This document shows, piece by piece, positions 1 to 8,644 of a stretch of 64,000 nt of DNA. The position numbers were made by a program, and so were the translations under genes. The stretch is from positions 73,134 to 137,133 of the forward strand of contig NZ_JBNGOP010000015.1 in the NCBI RefSeq assembly GCF_050589625.1. The letters are read 5' to 3'. The notes under the pieces were generated by a model. That model had not been told where the DNA came from and ran no database searches. It was given only the letters and a program-made list of their open reading frames with translations. Numbering within the stretch: the stretch's first letter is position 1; the number at the start of each line of letters is the position of its first letter. The DNA is from Pelagihabitans sp947500445. GTDB lineage: Bacteria > Bacteroidota > Bacteroidia > Flavobacteriales > Flavobacteriaceae.

Positions 1-484
1 AGTTCAGATTGTTCTCTGGCAGGTTTTTGGTCAGGTCCTGAATACTACGATTGATGGTAGGTGTCGCCTTTATCGCCCTACGGCCCAATAGGGTCTCGTT
101 TCCGTTCTTCTTAGGTGTCGCTTCGGCGGTGAGCACTACTTCTTCCAGTGTAGTGGTCGCTTCTTGGAGCATTATGTTTTTTACCGTGGTACCGCCCAAA
201 TTGATTACCAGCCCGTTTTCTTCAACGGTGCTGTACCCTATGAAAGAGACTGTTATCCGATAGGTATTGCCCGGTGGGATATTGTTCAATCGGTAAAAAC
301 CATTTTCTTGGGAGACGGCCCCGTATCGAAAATTGGTTTCCTTATCGACCAGTACAATGTTTACATAGGGTATGGGCTCGCCCTTGGTGTCTTTTAAGGT
401 ACCTTGGAGACGGCCCGTAGTCTCCTGTGACAAAAGGGTGATACCATTAAATATCGCGAATAGCGCTAGGACAACTTTTTTCAT
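1..484 (-). CDS. TonB-dependent receptor, N-terminal part (cut by window edge)
   Basis: Translating the minus strand from the ATG at 482-484 gives about 161 residues with no stop before the window edge. The protein starts with a signal peptide (MKK, hydrophobic core, LLSQ cleavage region). A CarboxypepD_reg-like beta-sandwich follows (GRLQGTLKDTKGEPIPYVNI through a GFYRLNNIPPG turn and SFIGYSTVEE). Next come a TonB-box-like stretch (TTLEEVVLTA) and the start of a plug domain (GRRAIKATPTINRSIQDL). This order is typical of Bacteroidota outer-membrane TonB receptors of the oar/SusC-like type. The barrel lies outside the window, so the substrate cannot be inferred. Confidence 0.85.
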   Translation of the reverse strand, partial: MKKVVLALFAIFNGITLLSQETTGRLQGTLKDTKGEPIPYVNIVLVDKETNFRYGAVSQENGFYRLNNIPPGNTYRITVSFIGYSTVEENGLVINLGGTTVKNIMLQEATTTLEEVVLTAEATPKKNGNETLLGRRAIKATPTINRSIQDLTKNLPENNLN

Positions 485-602
485 TTCAAATCGGTTTACC
501 GCAGCGGGTATACCCGTTGTGCGGTCAGGGTGTTCGTGTGCTTATACCTTGGATGTGTTCGAAAAACGATCGAAGTACCCTTTTTAAGGGTGTTCGTAAG
601 AA

Positions 603-1289
603 TCAGAAGTGCGGTAATGACAAGGGGGATCCTTTATTAAGGGCGGCAGCGTTATAAATTTCGGACGTTTTTAAGGGTCCCAATCCAAAAATGGTTTTGT
701 CGTTTTGCAATGCTTTTGCCACTGCTTTTCGAAGCGAACGGGTTTTAATGCGGGACAAGGCTATTTTTTGTAGCCCGGCAAAAAAATCGAGGTCCCTAAG
801 TTTTTCTAGGGTGAGTTGTTCTTTTTGGTGGTGGTGTAACATCGCCCGAACCTCATCATAGATCCGATCCGTATTCCAAGAAAGTTTTAAAAAGGTGTGG
901 TGCCGGTATTCAGTTTTGGAAAGCCCCAACAGGTAAAAACCCCCGTCATGGGTGGGTCCTAGAACGGTCTTTCCTTCTTGTAACGCTTTTTTGGCCCGAA
1001 GTAGGTGATGGAGCTGAAGGTGTGGGCAGTCGGAACCTATTGCGATTACAGCATCATATCCTTGTTTGTAGGAATGTTGCATGGCATTGGCGAACCGGGC
1101 ACCAAAATTGGGGCCATGCTGGTTGGACTCGTCAAAATAAAGGACGGGCAAACCACTTTTTTCGGCAATGGTACGAGTGTGTTTTTGTAATGCAGCGGCC
1201 AAGGACGCCTTGGCCAAAAAAGGTTTGTGCTCGACTTCCGCCGCTTCGGAAAGGGCAAAAACAAGTAATACAATGTTTTTATTTGGCAT
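603..1289 (-). CDS. DUF2064 / TIGR04282-type nucleotidyl/glycosyltransferase-like protein
   Basis: The 228-aa cytosolic protein has a Rossmann-like start (NIVLLVFALS), a central GSDCPHL motif near residue 85 and a GPTHDGGFYLLGL motif near 110. These are hallmarks of the DUF2064 (TIGR04282, 'rSAM/selenodomain-associated transferase 1') family, whose fold is that of GT-A/nucleotidyltransferases. The length is close to the family norm. A first catalytic K/R-rich loop is weak here (KPFLAKASLAAAL), as is common for divergent members. It sits alone between a hairpin and the TonB gene. The family substrate is not established, so I give no specific reaction. Confidence 0.8.
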   Translation of the reverse strand: MPNKNIVLLVFALSEAAEVEHKPFLAKASLAAALQKHTRTIAEKSGLPVLYFDESNQHGPNFGARFANAMQHSYKQGYDAVIAIGSDCPHLQLHHLLRAKKALQEGKTVLGPTHDGGFYLLGLSKTEYRHHTFLKLSWNTDRIYDEVRAMLHHHQKEQLTLEKLRDLDFFAGLQKIALSRIKTRSLRKAVAKALQNDKTIFGLGPLKTSEIYNAAALNKGSPLSLPHF

Positions 1290-1475
1290 GCCGAGCTAAT
1301 ACCATTTTAAATTGGAAATTGCGTTCTGGTATGTACATAGTCGTACACCCTTTTTTCGCATTACAAATAAAAGTAGGCATTCCTTTTTAAAATATCGCGC
1401 GACCCGGAAAAGAGTATGTTTTGATGTGGCAAAGCACTACGCCACTGCCGATATCCAATTTCGGGTAGAAGCAAC

Positions 1476-1509
1476 AAGCGGCCGATACCCTTTCGGATAT
1501 GGGCCGCTT
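1476..1509 (-). terminator. Inverted repeat downstream of the SnoaL-like gene
   Basis: AAGCGGCC (1476-1483) and GGCCGCTT (1502-1509) form an 8-bp GC-rich stem with a partly paired inner loop. It lies about 40 nt after the stop of the minus-strand gene 1551-1982. The T-tract that follows is weak, so termination is only probable. Confidence 0.4.
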
Positions 1510-1550
1510 TCCACGAAACGCCATAACATGCTATAAACTCGTATTGCGTT

Positions 1551-1982
1551 CTATTTTTCTACAACGGGCATATCACTGACCAATTTCCAAACGTTCTCTT
1601 CATTTTTGGCAAGCAACATAATGGAATGAAAGGTCATTTTACTTCCTACGAAAATAACCTCGGCACTTGCCGTAAGGCCATTTACCGTAATGTTCTTAAA
1701 AGTGAGTTCCCGGGTGTCGCCACCAAACTCTTTGGACTTTATCTTGTCCACATACACCGTTTTTGGAAGTATTGCCACTTGTTTACTCCCGAACAAACGG
1801 TTCATGACCACACGATAGTTATCGTCCAAATACGCATCTAAAGCTTCATAATCGTTGGAATCACCGGCTTTGGCAAAAGCCGTAATCACCTCTTTGATTT
1901 TAGTCTTCTCTTGTTTCTGTGCCTTCCCGATAGTTACTATGGAGAAAATGGCAATCATTGTAAGCACTCCTTTTTTCATCAT
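1551..1982 (-). CDS. Secreted NTF2/SnoaL-like (lumazine-binding-like) protein
   Basis: The 143-aa protein has a clear signal peptide (MMKKGVLTMIAIFSIVTIGKAQ). The mature part reads as a single alpha+beta cone (IKEVITAFAKAGDSNDYEALDAYLDDNYRVV, then a strand-rich half ending VWKLVSDMPV). This pattern matches the NTF2-like superfamily, in particular 'putative lumazine-binding' Bacteroidota proteins. It lies downstream of the MarR-controlled genes on the same strand, 28 nt after the 98-aa gene, so it may belong to the same transcript. The ligand is unknown, and enzymatic activity should not be assumed. Confidence 0.7.
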   Translation of the reverse strand: MMKKGVLTMIAIFSIVTIGKAQKQEKTKIKEVITAFAKAGDSNDYEALDAYLDDNYRVVMNRLFGSKQVAILPKTVYVDKIKSKEFGGDTRELTFKNITVNGLTASAEVIFVGSKMTFHSIMLLAKNEENVWKLVSDMPVVEK

Positions 1983-2010
1983 ACTTGATTTTAAGATTTA
2001 AATATTAGGG

Positions 2011-2307
2011 TTATCGTTCAATTTCGACGGAAGTTTGCATCCCGGAGGGATGTTGAAAATCATCCATAAAGTCGTAGGCAAGGATGGTAGGAAGCTTTTT
2101 GCACTTGCTTCCGTTTTTCCTGTAACTGGCGGTTTTACCAAGGGGCTCGTCAAGTTTCAGGTTCGTTTTCCCGTTTACTTCATATCTGGAGACCTGCCTT
2201 AGGCAAAGCATATTCCCAAGATGGTCGACCGGGTAGTACTTCCCGGGGTTTGGTGAAAAATACCCGGCCACTTTGGGGCCATCATCTACAAAACACATCT
2301 TTATCAT
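2011..2307 (-). CDS. Hypothetical small protein under a MarR-type operator
   Basis: I do not recognise this 98-aa protein. It has three cysteines, no signal peptide or membrane segment, and a basic middle (SYRKNGSKCKKL). The start at 2307 is supported by its position 12 nt downstream of a perfect TTGATATATCAA palindrome that also precedes the MarR gene, so both genes are probably repressed by the same protein. ATG at 2298 is an alternative start. It is co-directional with MarR (41 nt upstream) and the SnoaL-like gene (downstream). It is probably a real target gene of the regulator, function unknown. Confidence 0.55.
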   Translation of the reverse strand: MIKMCFVDDGPKVAGYFSPNPGKYYPVDHLGNMLCLRQVSRYEVNGKTNLKLDEPLGKTASYRKNGSKCKKLPTILAYDFMDDFQHPSGMQTSVEIER

Positions 2308-2318
2308 ATTATCAATTA

Positions 2319-2330
2319 TTGATATATCAA
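2319..2330. promoter_or_regulatory. MarR-type operator copy 2 (TTGATATATCAA)
   Basis: A perfect 12-bp palindrome, extendable to ATTGATATATCAAT (2318-2331), lies between the MarR gene and the 98-aa gene, 12 nt from the latter's start. It is identical to the copy at 2783-2794. That it is bound by the adjacent MarR protein is inferred. Confidence 0.65.
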
Positions 2331-2348
2331 TTTATAATTTAAAAAAAA

Positions 2349-2777
2349 TCACTTCATATTTTGTTGGATACGGGAAAGGTATCCACTCAGTTGCGATAGT
2401 TCTTCTTTGGTAAAGCCATGTACGCTTCTTAGGCGGTGTGCCTTAATGACCGCTAAATGTTCGGCAACAAAACGTTTCCCCGCTGTGGTAAGCGACAAAT
2501 GGTACTGTCTTCTATTGTCCGGAATACTGTTGCGCACCACATAATTTTTCTTTTCCAAAATATCGATGGTTCTGGTGATCGAAGCTGGGTCCCGTAGCGA
2601 TTTGGTAGCCAGTTCGCGCTGCGAGAGTGCCTCGTACTCCTCTATTATTTTCAATACGATCCATTGTTCCACGGTAATGCCCAAACCGATGCGATCGAAT
2701 TCCCGCTGGGAATAGCTCTTGGCCACCTTACCGGTTTTATCTATTTGGAACAATATGACGTTTTCGATATCCTGCAT
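2349..2777 (-). CDS. MarR-family transcriptional regulator
   Basis: The 142-aa protein has the full MarR layout: an N-terminal dimerisation helix, a winged HTH at about residues 50-105 (LSQRELATKSLRDPASITRT as HTH, then LEKKNYVVRNSIPDNRRQY as wing with the conserved D-x-R) and a C-terminal helix. MarR proteins bind as dimers to short palindromes and are released by small ligands. A perfect palindrome TTGATATATCAA ends at 2783, only 5 nt upstream of the start codon at 2777, so autorepression is likely. A second identical site precedes the next gene. The ligand is unknown. Confidence 0.92.
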   Translation of the reverse strand: MQDIENVILFQIDKTGKVAKSYSQREFDRIGLGITVEQWIVLKIIEEYEALSQRELATKSLRDPASITRTIDILEKKNYVVRNSIPDNRRQYHLSLTTAGKRFVAEHLAVIKAHRLRSVHGFTKEELSQLSGYLSRIQQNMK

Positions 2778-2782
2778 ATTTA

Positions 2783-2794
2783 TTGATATATCAA
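2783..2794. promoter_or_regulatory. MarR-type operator copy 1 (TTGATATATCAA)
   Basis: A perfect 12-bp palindrome sits immediately upstream of the marR-like start codon. It duplicates the site at 2319-2330. Its position suggests direct occlusion of transcription or initiation of the regulator gene. Confidence 0.65.
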
Positions 2795-3130
2795 CTATTT
2801 GAAGTGCAATGATAATTAAAAATTAGATTCCCAACAAATATCAGACAATCTTTGAGGTATAAAAGCGGAGATTTATGTTAAAACGACAGTATTTTCTGAA
2901 CGTTCTTTGCTGCAAAACTGCCGATATGGAACCAAAATTTCACAAACGACTTTTCCCCTTAAAAAAAGCCATCTACCGTTCCCATAGCAGTATAGAACAG
3001 GCCAATAGTTAACATCCCTTTAAGGATATTCGTGCCCATGAGCAGTACTACAAAGTGGGTGTTATGAAGCACACTACAAATTTATTAAGGATTTGCAGTA
3101 CTGAAGTATTTAATTTAAAAACAACTAAAA
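2795..3130. other. Intergenic region between divergent marR-like and peptidase genes
   Basis: About 335 bp separate the MarR operator from the metallopeptidase start. It should hold two divergent promoters. I see no gene, RNA or strong repeat in it. The last 30 nt before 3131 are AT-rich, as usual for Bacteroidota leaders. Confidence 0.5.
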
Positions 3131-4033
3131 ATGAAAAAAGCACTTTTAAGTATGGCGGTAATCGCCATTTTTTCCTGTACCAAAGAGTCTACTGAAGAAA
3201 ACAGGGATTCCCTGCAAACCTCTTCAGAGTGGTTTAACGAGCCAATCATCGGATATGAAATGCCACAAAAAGACATTGCATATTTACAAGCACTGGGCTT
3301 TTCCGATGAGTATGTATCGGTTACCCATACGATAGACGAATCCGGTGACAAAAGAATTACCTATAATATTGATGATATTATGATTTATCCTGAAGATTTA
3401 CCAGCAATGCTTCCCAAAAAAAGTGCTAGTGAAACCGGACATTATCGTATGCCGTTGATAGCTTCAAATGGATTCACATATCGTATCTACGCTTTCACTA
3501 ATAACAATGCCAAAGCTAACGATGCTGTGAACAGAGCTATTGACAACTATAATCTGTTGTTTAGGCAAGGAAAAATAGGATTCAACTTTCAGAGGTTATA
3601 CAATTATGATAACCGGAACTTGGCTAATATAAGAATATACTTCAATGATTTAGGCCCACGTACAACGGGCCGTACTGGTTTCCCGGTACGGGTTAATAGT
3701 AGTTTTGTCAGACCATTTAGCAATATACAAGTCAATCGACGTATGATTACCGGTAGTACCAGCCGCAATTATCCCACCGACCGTGTAGAACATACGATTA
3801 CCCATGAAATAGGGCATACTATGGGGCTAAGGCACACAGACTGGTTTAGTCGATCCTCTTGTGCGAATCCTAATCCAGAACCTTGGTTAGGTGCTGTACA
3901 CATACCAGGAACACCGTCCCAATTTTCTTCTAATCCTATTGATGCTAATTCCTTGATGAATGCCTGCTCTCCATTAAGTGCACCGGGCGAGTTTACTGCA
4001 AAAGATAAAATCGCTCTAGATCGGACTTGGTAA
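3131..4033 (+). CDS. HEIGH-type metallopeptidase lipoprotein (M57-like)
   Basis: The 300-aa precursor has a lipoprotein signal peptide ending AIFSC, with the lipid-anchored Cys at residue 16. A pro-like region follows, then a zincin domain containing HEIGHTMGLRH (His225, Glu226, His229, His235), which is the extended HExxHxxGxxH zinc motif. The 'HEIGH' form and overall size match the dual-action HEIGH metallopeptidase family (PF12388, M57). It probably cleaves protein at the outer membrane or cell surface. Two late cysteines (SSCANP, NACSP) could form a disulfide. It stands alone upstream and converges on the GH43 gene across a palindromic terminator. Confidence 0.88.
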   Translation: MKKALLSMAVIAIFSCTKESTEENRDSLQTSSEWFNEPIIGYEMPQKDIAYLQALGFSDEYVSVTHTIDESGDKRITYNIDDIMIYPEDLPAMLPKKSASETGHYRMPLIASNGFTYRIYAFTNNNAKANDAVNRAIDNYNLLFRQGKIGFNFQRLYNYDNRNLANIRIYFNDLGPRTTGRTGFPVRVNSSFVRPFSNIQVNRRMITGSTSRNYPTDRVEHTITHEIGHTMGLRHTDWFSRSSCANPNPEPWLGAVHIPGTPSQFSSNPIDANSLMNACSPLSAPGEFTAKDKIALDRTW

Positions 4034-4054
4034 AGGGCAAAGCATTACTAAAAC

Positions 4055-4102
4055 TTAAAAAGGTCATTCCCAATCCATATGGATTGGGAATGACCTTTTT
4101 AA
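4055..4102. terminator. 48-bp perfect palindrome, bidirectional terminator
   Basis: The two 24-bp arms (4055-4078 and 4079-4102) are exact reverse complements with no spacer. Each ends in an A-run on its 5' side and a T-run on its 3' side. It lies between the convergent genes ending at 4033 and 4117, so it can terminate both. Confidence 0.9.
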
Positions 4103-4116
4103 AACCATAAAGATTC

Positions 4117-5181
4117 TTATTTCCGCTCTGGGGCTATTTTCACATGAAGATTTCCCTCGGCATCAATAAAAGCCTTTTCAATATTCAAATGCCTACTTGC
4201 CCCAGGTTTTGAAGGGTCGGCGTGGGAATGGTACACGATCAACAAATCTTCGCCATCTGGCGATCTTGTGAAGGAGTTATGGCCCGGACCAGATAATCCT
4301 TTTTCTTTTATGGTATACAGCAGGGGATTGTTCCTACTTTTTTTCCAAGGCCCCAGAGGATGTGAAGCGGTAGCATACCCAATACCATATTTTGGGCTCT
4401 TGTAATGGTTTGCCGAATAGGTCATAAAGTAAAGGCCTCCAAACTCAAAAACAAAACTCCCCTCATTACAATAGTTAGTGGAGTCGCTGGAAAGTTCCCA
4501 TTCTTGAGAGGCCCTTACACATACGGTAGGTACCCCCACCATTGTTTTTAAATCCTTCGTCAATGCTACCGCATAAATTTCCGCCGAGGGTTTTGCCCTA
4601 TGCAATGTCCCGTTTTTGGAACCAGGGGTTAAAATACCGACCCGATTAAAAAAAAGGTAGGGCGCACCCGTTTTGTCCCAAAACAAATGGGGGTCTATTT
4701 GCCCCCAATCTTCAATAGGCAAATACGGTGTAAGCTCGTCCAAAAAAGGACTCTTGGGGGTATCGCTTCGTGCCATGCAAAGCCGGTATGGGGATGTTTT
4801 GTCCTTTTTGGCGGAGTACACCATTACATAATTGTCGGTATACGGATCATAATGTACTTCAGGCGCCCAAAACCTGCCGCTTCCGTATGATGTTTCCGTT
4901 TTTCGATAAACAAACCCCAGCGGTTCCCAATGCTTGAGATCTTCGGAAGACCAGGATCTAAATCCCTCTGAACTGTCCGTGGTCCCATATAAATAATACC
5001 TGCCATCGGTTCGCAAAATATAAGGATCCCCTAACAAAAGCTGCTCAGGCGCTACAGGATTCGAGGGAACAAAACTTGAAAGGAGTTTCTTTTGGGTATT
5101 GCAACTACAGACAACCAAAACAAGGCTCCCCAACAGGCATAAACAAAACTGTTTGGTAAAGTACAGGATTCCCATTGGCAA
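4117..5181 (-). CDS. Glycoside hydrolase family 43 lipoprotein
   Basis: The 354-aa protein has a lipobox-like signal (LVVCSC, anchored Cys27). A five-bladed beta-propeller follows with GH43 landmarks: GDPYI (Asp52, putative general base), FWAPEV, IDPHLF (Asp163, pKa modulator) and NEGSFVF (Glu240, general acid). The family acts on arabinosyl or xylosyl linkages and related exo-glycosides. The exact substrate is not predictable by eye. It is probably exposed on the outer membrane. It is monocistronic. About 210 nt upstream lies a GTCTAC direct-repeat motif (5391-5407) that recurs in the oxidase cluster. Confidence 0.88.
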   Translation of the reverse strand: MPMGILYFTKQFCLCLLGSLVLVVCSCNTQKKLLSSFVPSNPVAPEQLLLGDPYILRTDGRYYLYGTTDSSEGFRSWSSEDLKHWEPLGFVYRKTETSYGSGRFWAPEVHYDPYTDNYVMVYSAKKDKTSPYRLCMARSDTPKSPFLDELTPYLPIEDWGQIDPHLFWDKTGAPYLFFNRVGILTPGSKNGTLHRAKPSAEIYAVALTKDLKTMVGVPTVCVRASQEWELSSDSTNYCNEGSFVFEFGGLYFMTYSANHYKSPKYGIGYATASHPLGPWKKSRNNPLLYTIKEKGLSGPGHNSFTRSPDGEDLLIVYHSHADPSKPGASRHLNIEKAFIDAEGNLHVKIAPERK

Positions 5182-5550
5182 ATATTGAAAAAGGTTAAGA
5201 GTCCTTTAAAAATAGTAAAGGTGTCACTGTTCGGCAATACTAGCAACACCATACAAGCGGTATGATTTTTATGGTATAGCACCCTACATATGGGCAACAC
5301 TACGCCAAGGCCCCGATATAAAACTCTTCTAAACTAGTGCACCTGTATGCCCTATTTCTTTTAAGACGCAAGGAAATCTTTTTCACCCCTGTAGACAGTT
5401 TGTAGACACCTCTTTGTGAAGTGACACCGCTATTTAGCGTTCTTTTGAACGGTAGGCTAAAAAACCTTCCTTGCCAATGGTTATTTTTCTTTCGGTCATC
5501 ACTCCTCGCCCAAAACTAAAAAAAGCAATCAACCCTTAATCGTTTCCAGA
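5182..5550. other. Divergent intergenic region, GH43 / methyltransferase
   Basis: 369 bp without a gene. It should contain the divergent promoters of the GH43 and methyltransferase genes. The only structured signal I see is the GTAGAC tandem repeat at 5391-5407. Confidence 0.5.
5391..5407 (-). promoter_or_regulatory. GTCTAC-N5-GTCTAC direct repeat, copy 1
   Basis: On the minus strand the site reads GTCTACAAACTGTCTAC, two GTCTAC hexamers 11 bp apart, roughly one helix turn. The identical 17-mer occurs at 27530-27546. Direct repeats one turn apart are typical of response-regulator sites. The binding protein is unknown. Confidence 0.4.
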
Positions 5551-6336
5551 ATGATTCCAAGAATACAACTATTCGAGTTCGAAGACCTAAAAAAATGTCC
5601 GGAAATTTTGCGTAACTATCTCACCGACTTTTTGGAACATATTGCGGTAAGGTTTCGTTTTTATGACGATCTGATACCGGTTCTGATAAAAACACTTCAT
5701 CATTACGAGCCCCTTCATCTGGTCGATATCGGGTCCGGCGGAGGTGGCGGAATGTTTGCGATCTATCAGGCATTGCACCCACGCTTCGATTCCCTTAAAA
5801 TTACCTTGACCGATCTCTATCCAAATATCGATGCCTTTGAAAAACAACAGCGGCGTTCGAATGGGGCCATTCATTTTGAAGCGGATTCGGTAAATGCGAC
5901 CAACGTACCAAAGCGCTTGTCCGGTTTCCGGACCTTGTTCCGGTCCTTCCATCATTTCGACCCCCAACTGGGCAAAGCCGTATTGCAGGATGCAATCGAT
6001 AAAAAGCAGCCCATCGGAATTTTTGAAATTCAAGAGCGTTCTCTAAGCTTTTTACTTTTTTTTGCTATCATTTCTCCGCTGCTCGTTATATTGATGACAC
6101 CTTTTATAAAACCGTTCAGCATCAAGCGTCTTTTTTTTACCTATTTTTTACCGGTGGTCCCATTTATAGTTTTATGGGACGGTACCATTACCGTTCTTCG
6201 AACATATACGCCGGAAGAACTGAGGATCATGGTACGGGAATTGGAAAATTCCGATGATTTTCATTGGGAAATCGGTAAAGTTGGTGCTGGTGTAAAAATG
6301 GTCTCTTTTTTAATTGGAAAACCTAACACAGCATAA
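5551..6336 (+). CDS. SAM-dependent methyltransferase with C-terminal membrane hairpin
   Basis: The 261-aa protein shows motif I of class I methyltransferases (LVDIGSGGGGG, about residues 56-66) and an acidic loop after strand 2 (LTDLYPN). Residues 165-205 then form two very hydrophobic segments (SFLLFFAIISPLLVILM and FFTYFLPVVPFIVLW), which suggests membrane attachment. The substrate might therefore be lipidic or membrane-bound; that is inference. It is monocistronic, about 100 nt upstream of the TPR/LuxR regulator. The start ATG at 5551 follows an AT-rich leader and is the only good candidate. Confidence 0.8.
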   Translation: MIPRIQLFEFEDLKKCPEILRNYLTDFLEHIAVRFRFYDDLIPVLIKTLHHYEPLHLVDIGSGGGGGMFAIYQALHPRFDSLKITLTDLYPNIDAFEKQQRRSNGAIHFEADSVNATNVPKRLSGFRTLFRSFHHFDPQLGKAVLQDAIDKKQPIGIFEIQERSLSFLLFFAIISPLLVILMTPFIKPFSIKRLFFTYFLPVVPFIVLWDGTITVLRTYTPEELRIMVRELENSDDFHWEIGKVGAGVKMVSFLIGKPNTA

Positions 6337-6438
6337 AAAAATGTGAAATGATGGTCCATGGTACGCCATAGCAACCGAGACAGAGGTCATACATCGTTTT
6401 GTTACCTTTTGCCAAAACACTTTTAACACTTCCTTACT

Positions 6439-8166
6439 TTGAACATAAACGGTATCCCAACGCTTATCCTATGCCTATTCCTATTCGGAACATTAGGCCT
6501 TGAAGGCCGACATTTACGCACGGAACGCACCAAGGATAGTTTAGCCCTTATAACGGTGATCCAACATTTCGAATCTCGAAAAAGCCGCGACCTGGACTCG
6601 TTAAAGACGGTATTGGCCCAATCGTTGGAAAAAGCAAGAAAACTCCATAGCACTTACTTTGAAAAATCCTTTTTGATCGGACTTTCCACCACCTATAGCG
6701 ACATCGGGGGAACGGATAATTACGCCAAAAGTATTGCATACGCCATGGAGGCCCTTACCCTTGGAAAACACATTGCAGATGGGAAAACGGAGTTTAACGC
6801 ACTGATTCAACTGAGTAGTGTATATAGGCGCTTGAACAATCTTCCAAAAGCATTGACCTATGGAATACGTGCGGTCCGAATTTCAAACAACACCGAACGC
6901 TTTCAGGATCTTCATCGGGGCATGTCGCGCGGAAACCTGGGCAACCTCTATTTCCGTTTACAACTGTATGACTCCGCAATCGTTTATTTAAAAAAAAGCA
7001 AAACAATTCTTCGACCGCTAAACGACCGTTTGGCAAATGCAGCGGCCAACAATATTGGTACGTGTTATATGGAACTGTCCCAAATACCTTTGGCAATACC
7101 CTATTTTGAAGAGGCATATGCGGGCTATGAAGAAAACGGTCAACAGCTCTATGTCGCCATGGTGGCGGAAAATTTAGGAAACTGCTACCTCAAATTGGCA
7201 TCGTACCATACGGCAGAACGCCATCTGTCGGAATCGTTTCGCCTTGCGGAACAATTGGGATCAAAACGACAACAGATGCGATCGGCCATTTACCTCAGCA
7301 AATTGTATAACGTTTTGGATCAAACCGATAGCGCGCTATATTATGTCGATTTAGTCGGGCGCACCATAGACTCCCTTGGAACATTGGACGAAAAGTACGA
7401 GTACATTAAACAACGGGAACGTCTTCTCGAAAAAACGAACGATTCGGTAGCTTCGCAACTCAAGTACCACAAATGGGCACTTCGGTTAAAGGACAGTCTG
7501 GAAAAACACGAAAACATCCCTAAAACCACTTCCTTATTACTAAGTGCCAAAGAGGTATCCAAAACAATACAAATTTCACGGTTCGAAAAAAAGTTGAACG
7601 GAAAAAAACGTGTCATTTTAGTCATAGGCTGTGGTATGGCCATATTGGGTATATACCTATTCTTTGTGAAAAGGAAACATGTTCAAAAACAGCGAAAAGC
7701 GACTCGAAACCTTAACTCCGTCATTTCCGAAAAAGAGCGCCTAAACCGAAAGGTGACGCGTTATTCGGCATCCATGTCCGTAAATAATGAAATGATGGAC
7801 CGTCTTTCATTAAAGTTGAACGAAATTGTAAAGGAAGAACGCATATCGGAAAAAACAAAACGTCTTATACGGGCCACTCGAAAAGATATCGGAAGTAATT
7901 TGAAAACAAATCAACTATGGGGGGAGTTCTTCGCCCAATTTGAAGAAACGCATCCGGGTTTCACCAAACATTTGGTCACTATTTATAACGTAACCCCGAC
8001 CGAGCTTAAAATATGCTGTTTTCTAAAAATGAACATTTCTTTAAAGGACATGGCCAGCATGATGCATATCCAATATGCCAGTGTTCGCCAGGGACTGTTT
8101 CGTCTCAAAAAAAAACTGGGCCTGCCGAAAGATCAAAGCGTTTTCGAATTTATACATTCCGTTTGA
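6439..8166 (+). CDS. Membrane-tethered TPR / LuxR-type HTH regulator (TTG start)
   Basis: The 575-aa protein has an N-terminal signal or signal-anchor (IPTLILCLFLFGTLGL). Tetratricopeptide repeats span about residues 60-330 (repeated LGNLYFRLQLYDSAIVYLKK-like units). A transmembrane helix lies near 392-410 (VILVIGCGMAILGIYLFF), then a coiled coil, and a C-terminal LuxR-like HTH (TPTELKICCFLKMNISLKDM to IHSV). The topology implies periplasmic TPR sensing with cytosolic DNA binding, a common Bacteroidota design. No in-frame ATG exists near the signal peptide, so TTG at 6439 is the likely start. The HTH is closely similar to that of the gene at 23368-24420. It lies upstream of the secreted operon at 8645. 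Confidence 0.82.
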   Translation: MNINGIPTLILCLFLFGTLGLEGRHLRTERTKDSLALITVIQHFESRKSRDLDSLKTVLAQSLEKARKLHSTYFEKSFLIGLSTTYSDIGGTDNYAKSIAYAMEALTLGKHIADGKTEFNALIQLSSVYRRLNNLPKALTYGIRAVRISNNTERFQDLHRGMSRGNLGNLYFRLQLYDSAIVYLKKSKTILRPLNDRLANAAANNIGTCYMELSQIPLAIPYFEEAYAGYEENGQQLYVAMVAENLGNCYLKLASYHTAERHLSESFRLAEQLGSKRQQMRSAIYLSKLYNVLDQTDSALYYVDLVGRTIDSLGTLDEKYEYIKQRERLLEKTNDSVASQLKYHKWALRLKDSLEKHENIPKTTSLLLSAKEVSKTIQISRFEKKLNGKKRVILVIGCGMAILGIYLFFVKRKHVQKQRKATRNLNSVISEKERLNRKVTRYSASMSVNNEMMDRLSLKLNEIVKEERISEKTKRLIRATRKDIGSNLKTNQLWGEFFAQFEETHPGFTKHLVTIYNVTPTELKICCFLKMNISLKDMASMMHIQYASVRQGLFRLKKKLGLPKDQSVFEFIHSV

Positions 8167-8644
8167 ACACTACGGAAAATTATCCCTCTGGAACTTCCCA
8201 AAAAATGGAATACCGTTTCCCTCCTCAGAAATTTGAGCCCAATACCAGGCCAACAATTGTGATGCCCAAAACCAAAATAACATCCTGTTTTAGGGTAAAT
8301 AACACTGAAACAGCTTATTAAAGGCATTGTTACAACTACTTTCGTTCACTTCTTCAGTGCAGTACAGGCCAAAACCCTTAGCGAATTCGACCATATTTGT
8401 TTCGTCGGCCAGGTATGTAAAAAACGACATGTGCAAAAACGAAACGTGCAAAAAAGTGCGGTTGTTTTACTGCCCCGTCGGGTGAAACGCCCTGTGCCGA
8501 TTTACTCCACCATTTTGACCGTTACCAACCATGGACCGAAGCTTTAAAAAGCCTAAGCCTACAAACATCTGCCCAAGAAATTTTACGACGGAGAACTACT
8601 AATAAATCCATATAAGAACATCATTCATTTAATACTATATAACC
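8167..8644. other. Intergenic leader of the 8645-13423 operon
   Basis: 478 bp with no convincing gene. A short near-repeat of CGAAACGTGCAAAAA occurs around 8429-8457. The 60 nt before 8645 are strongly AT-rich and are the probable promoter region of the secreted-protein operon. Confidence 0.45.
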
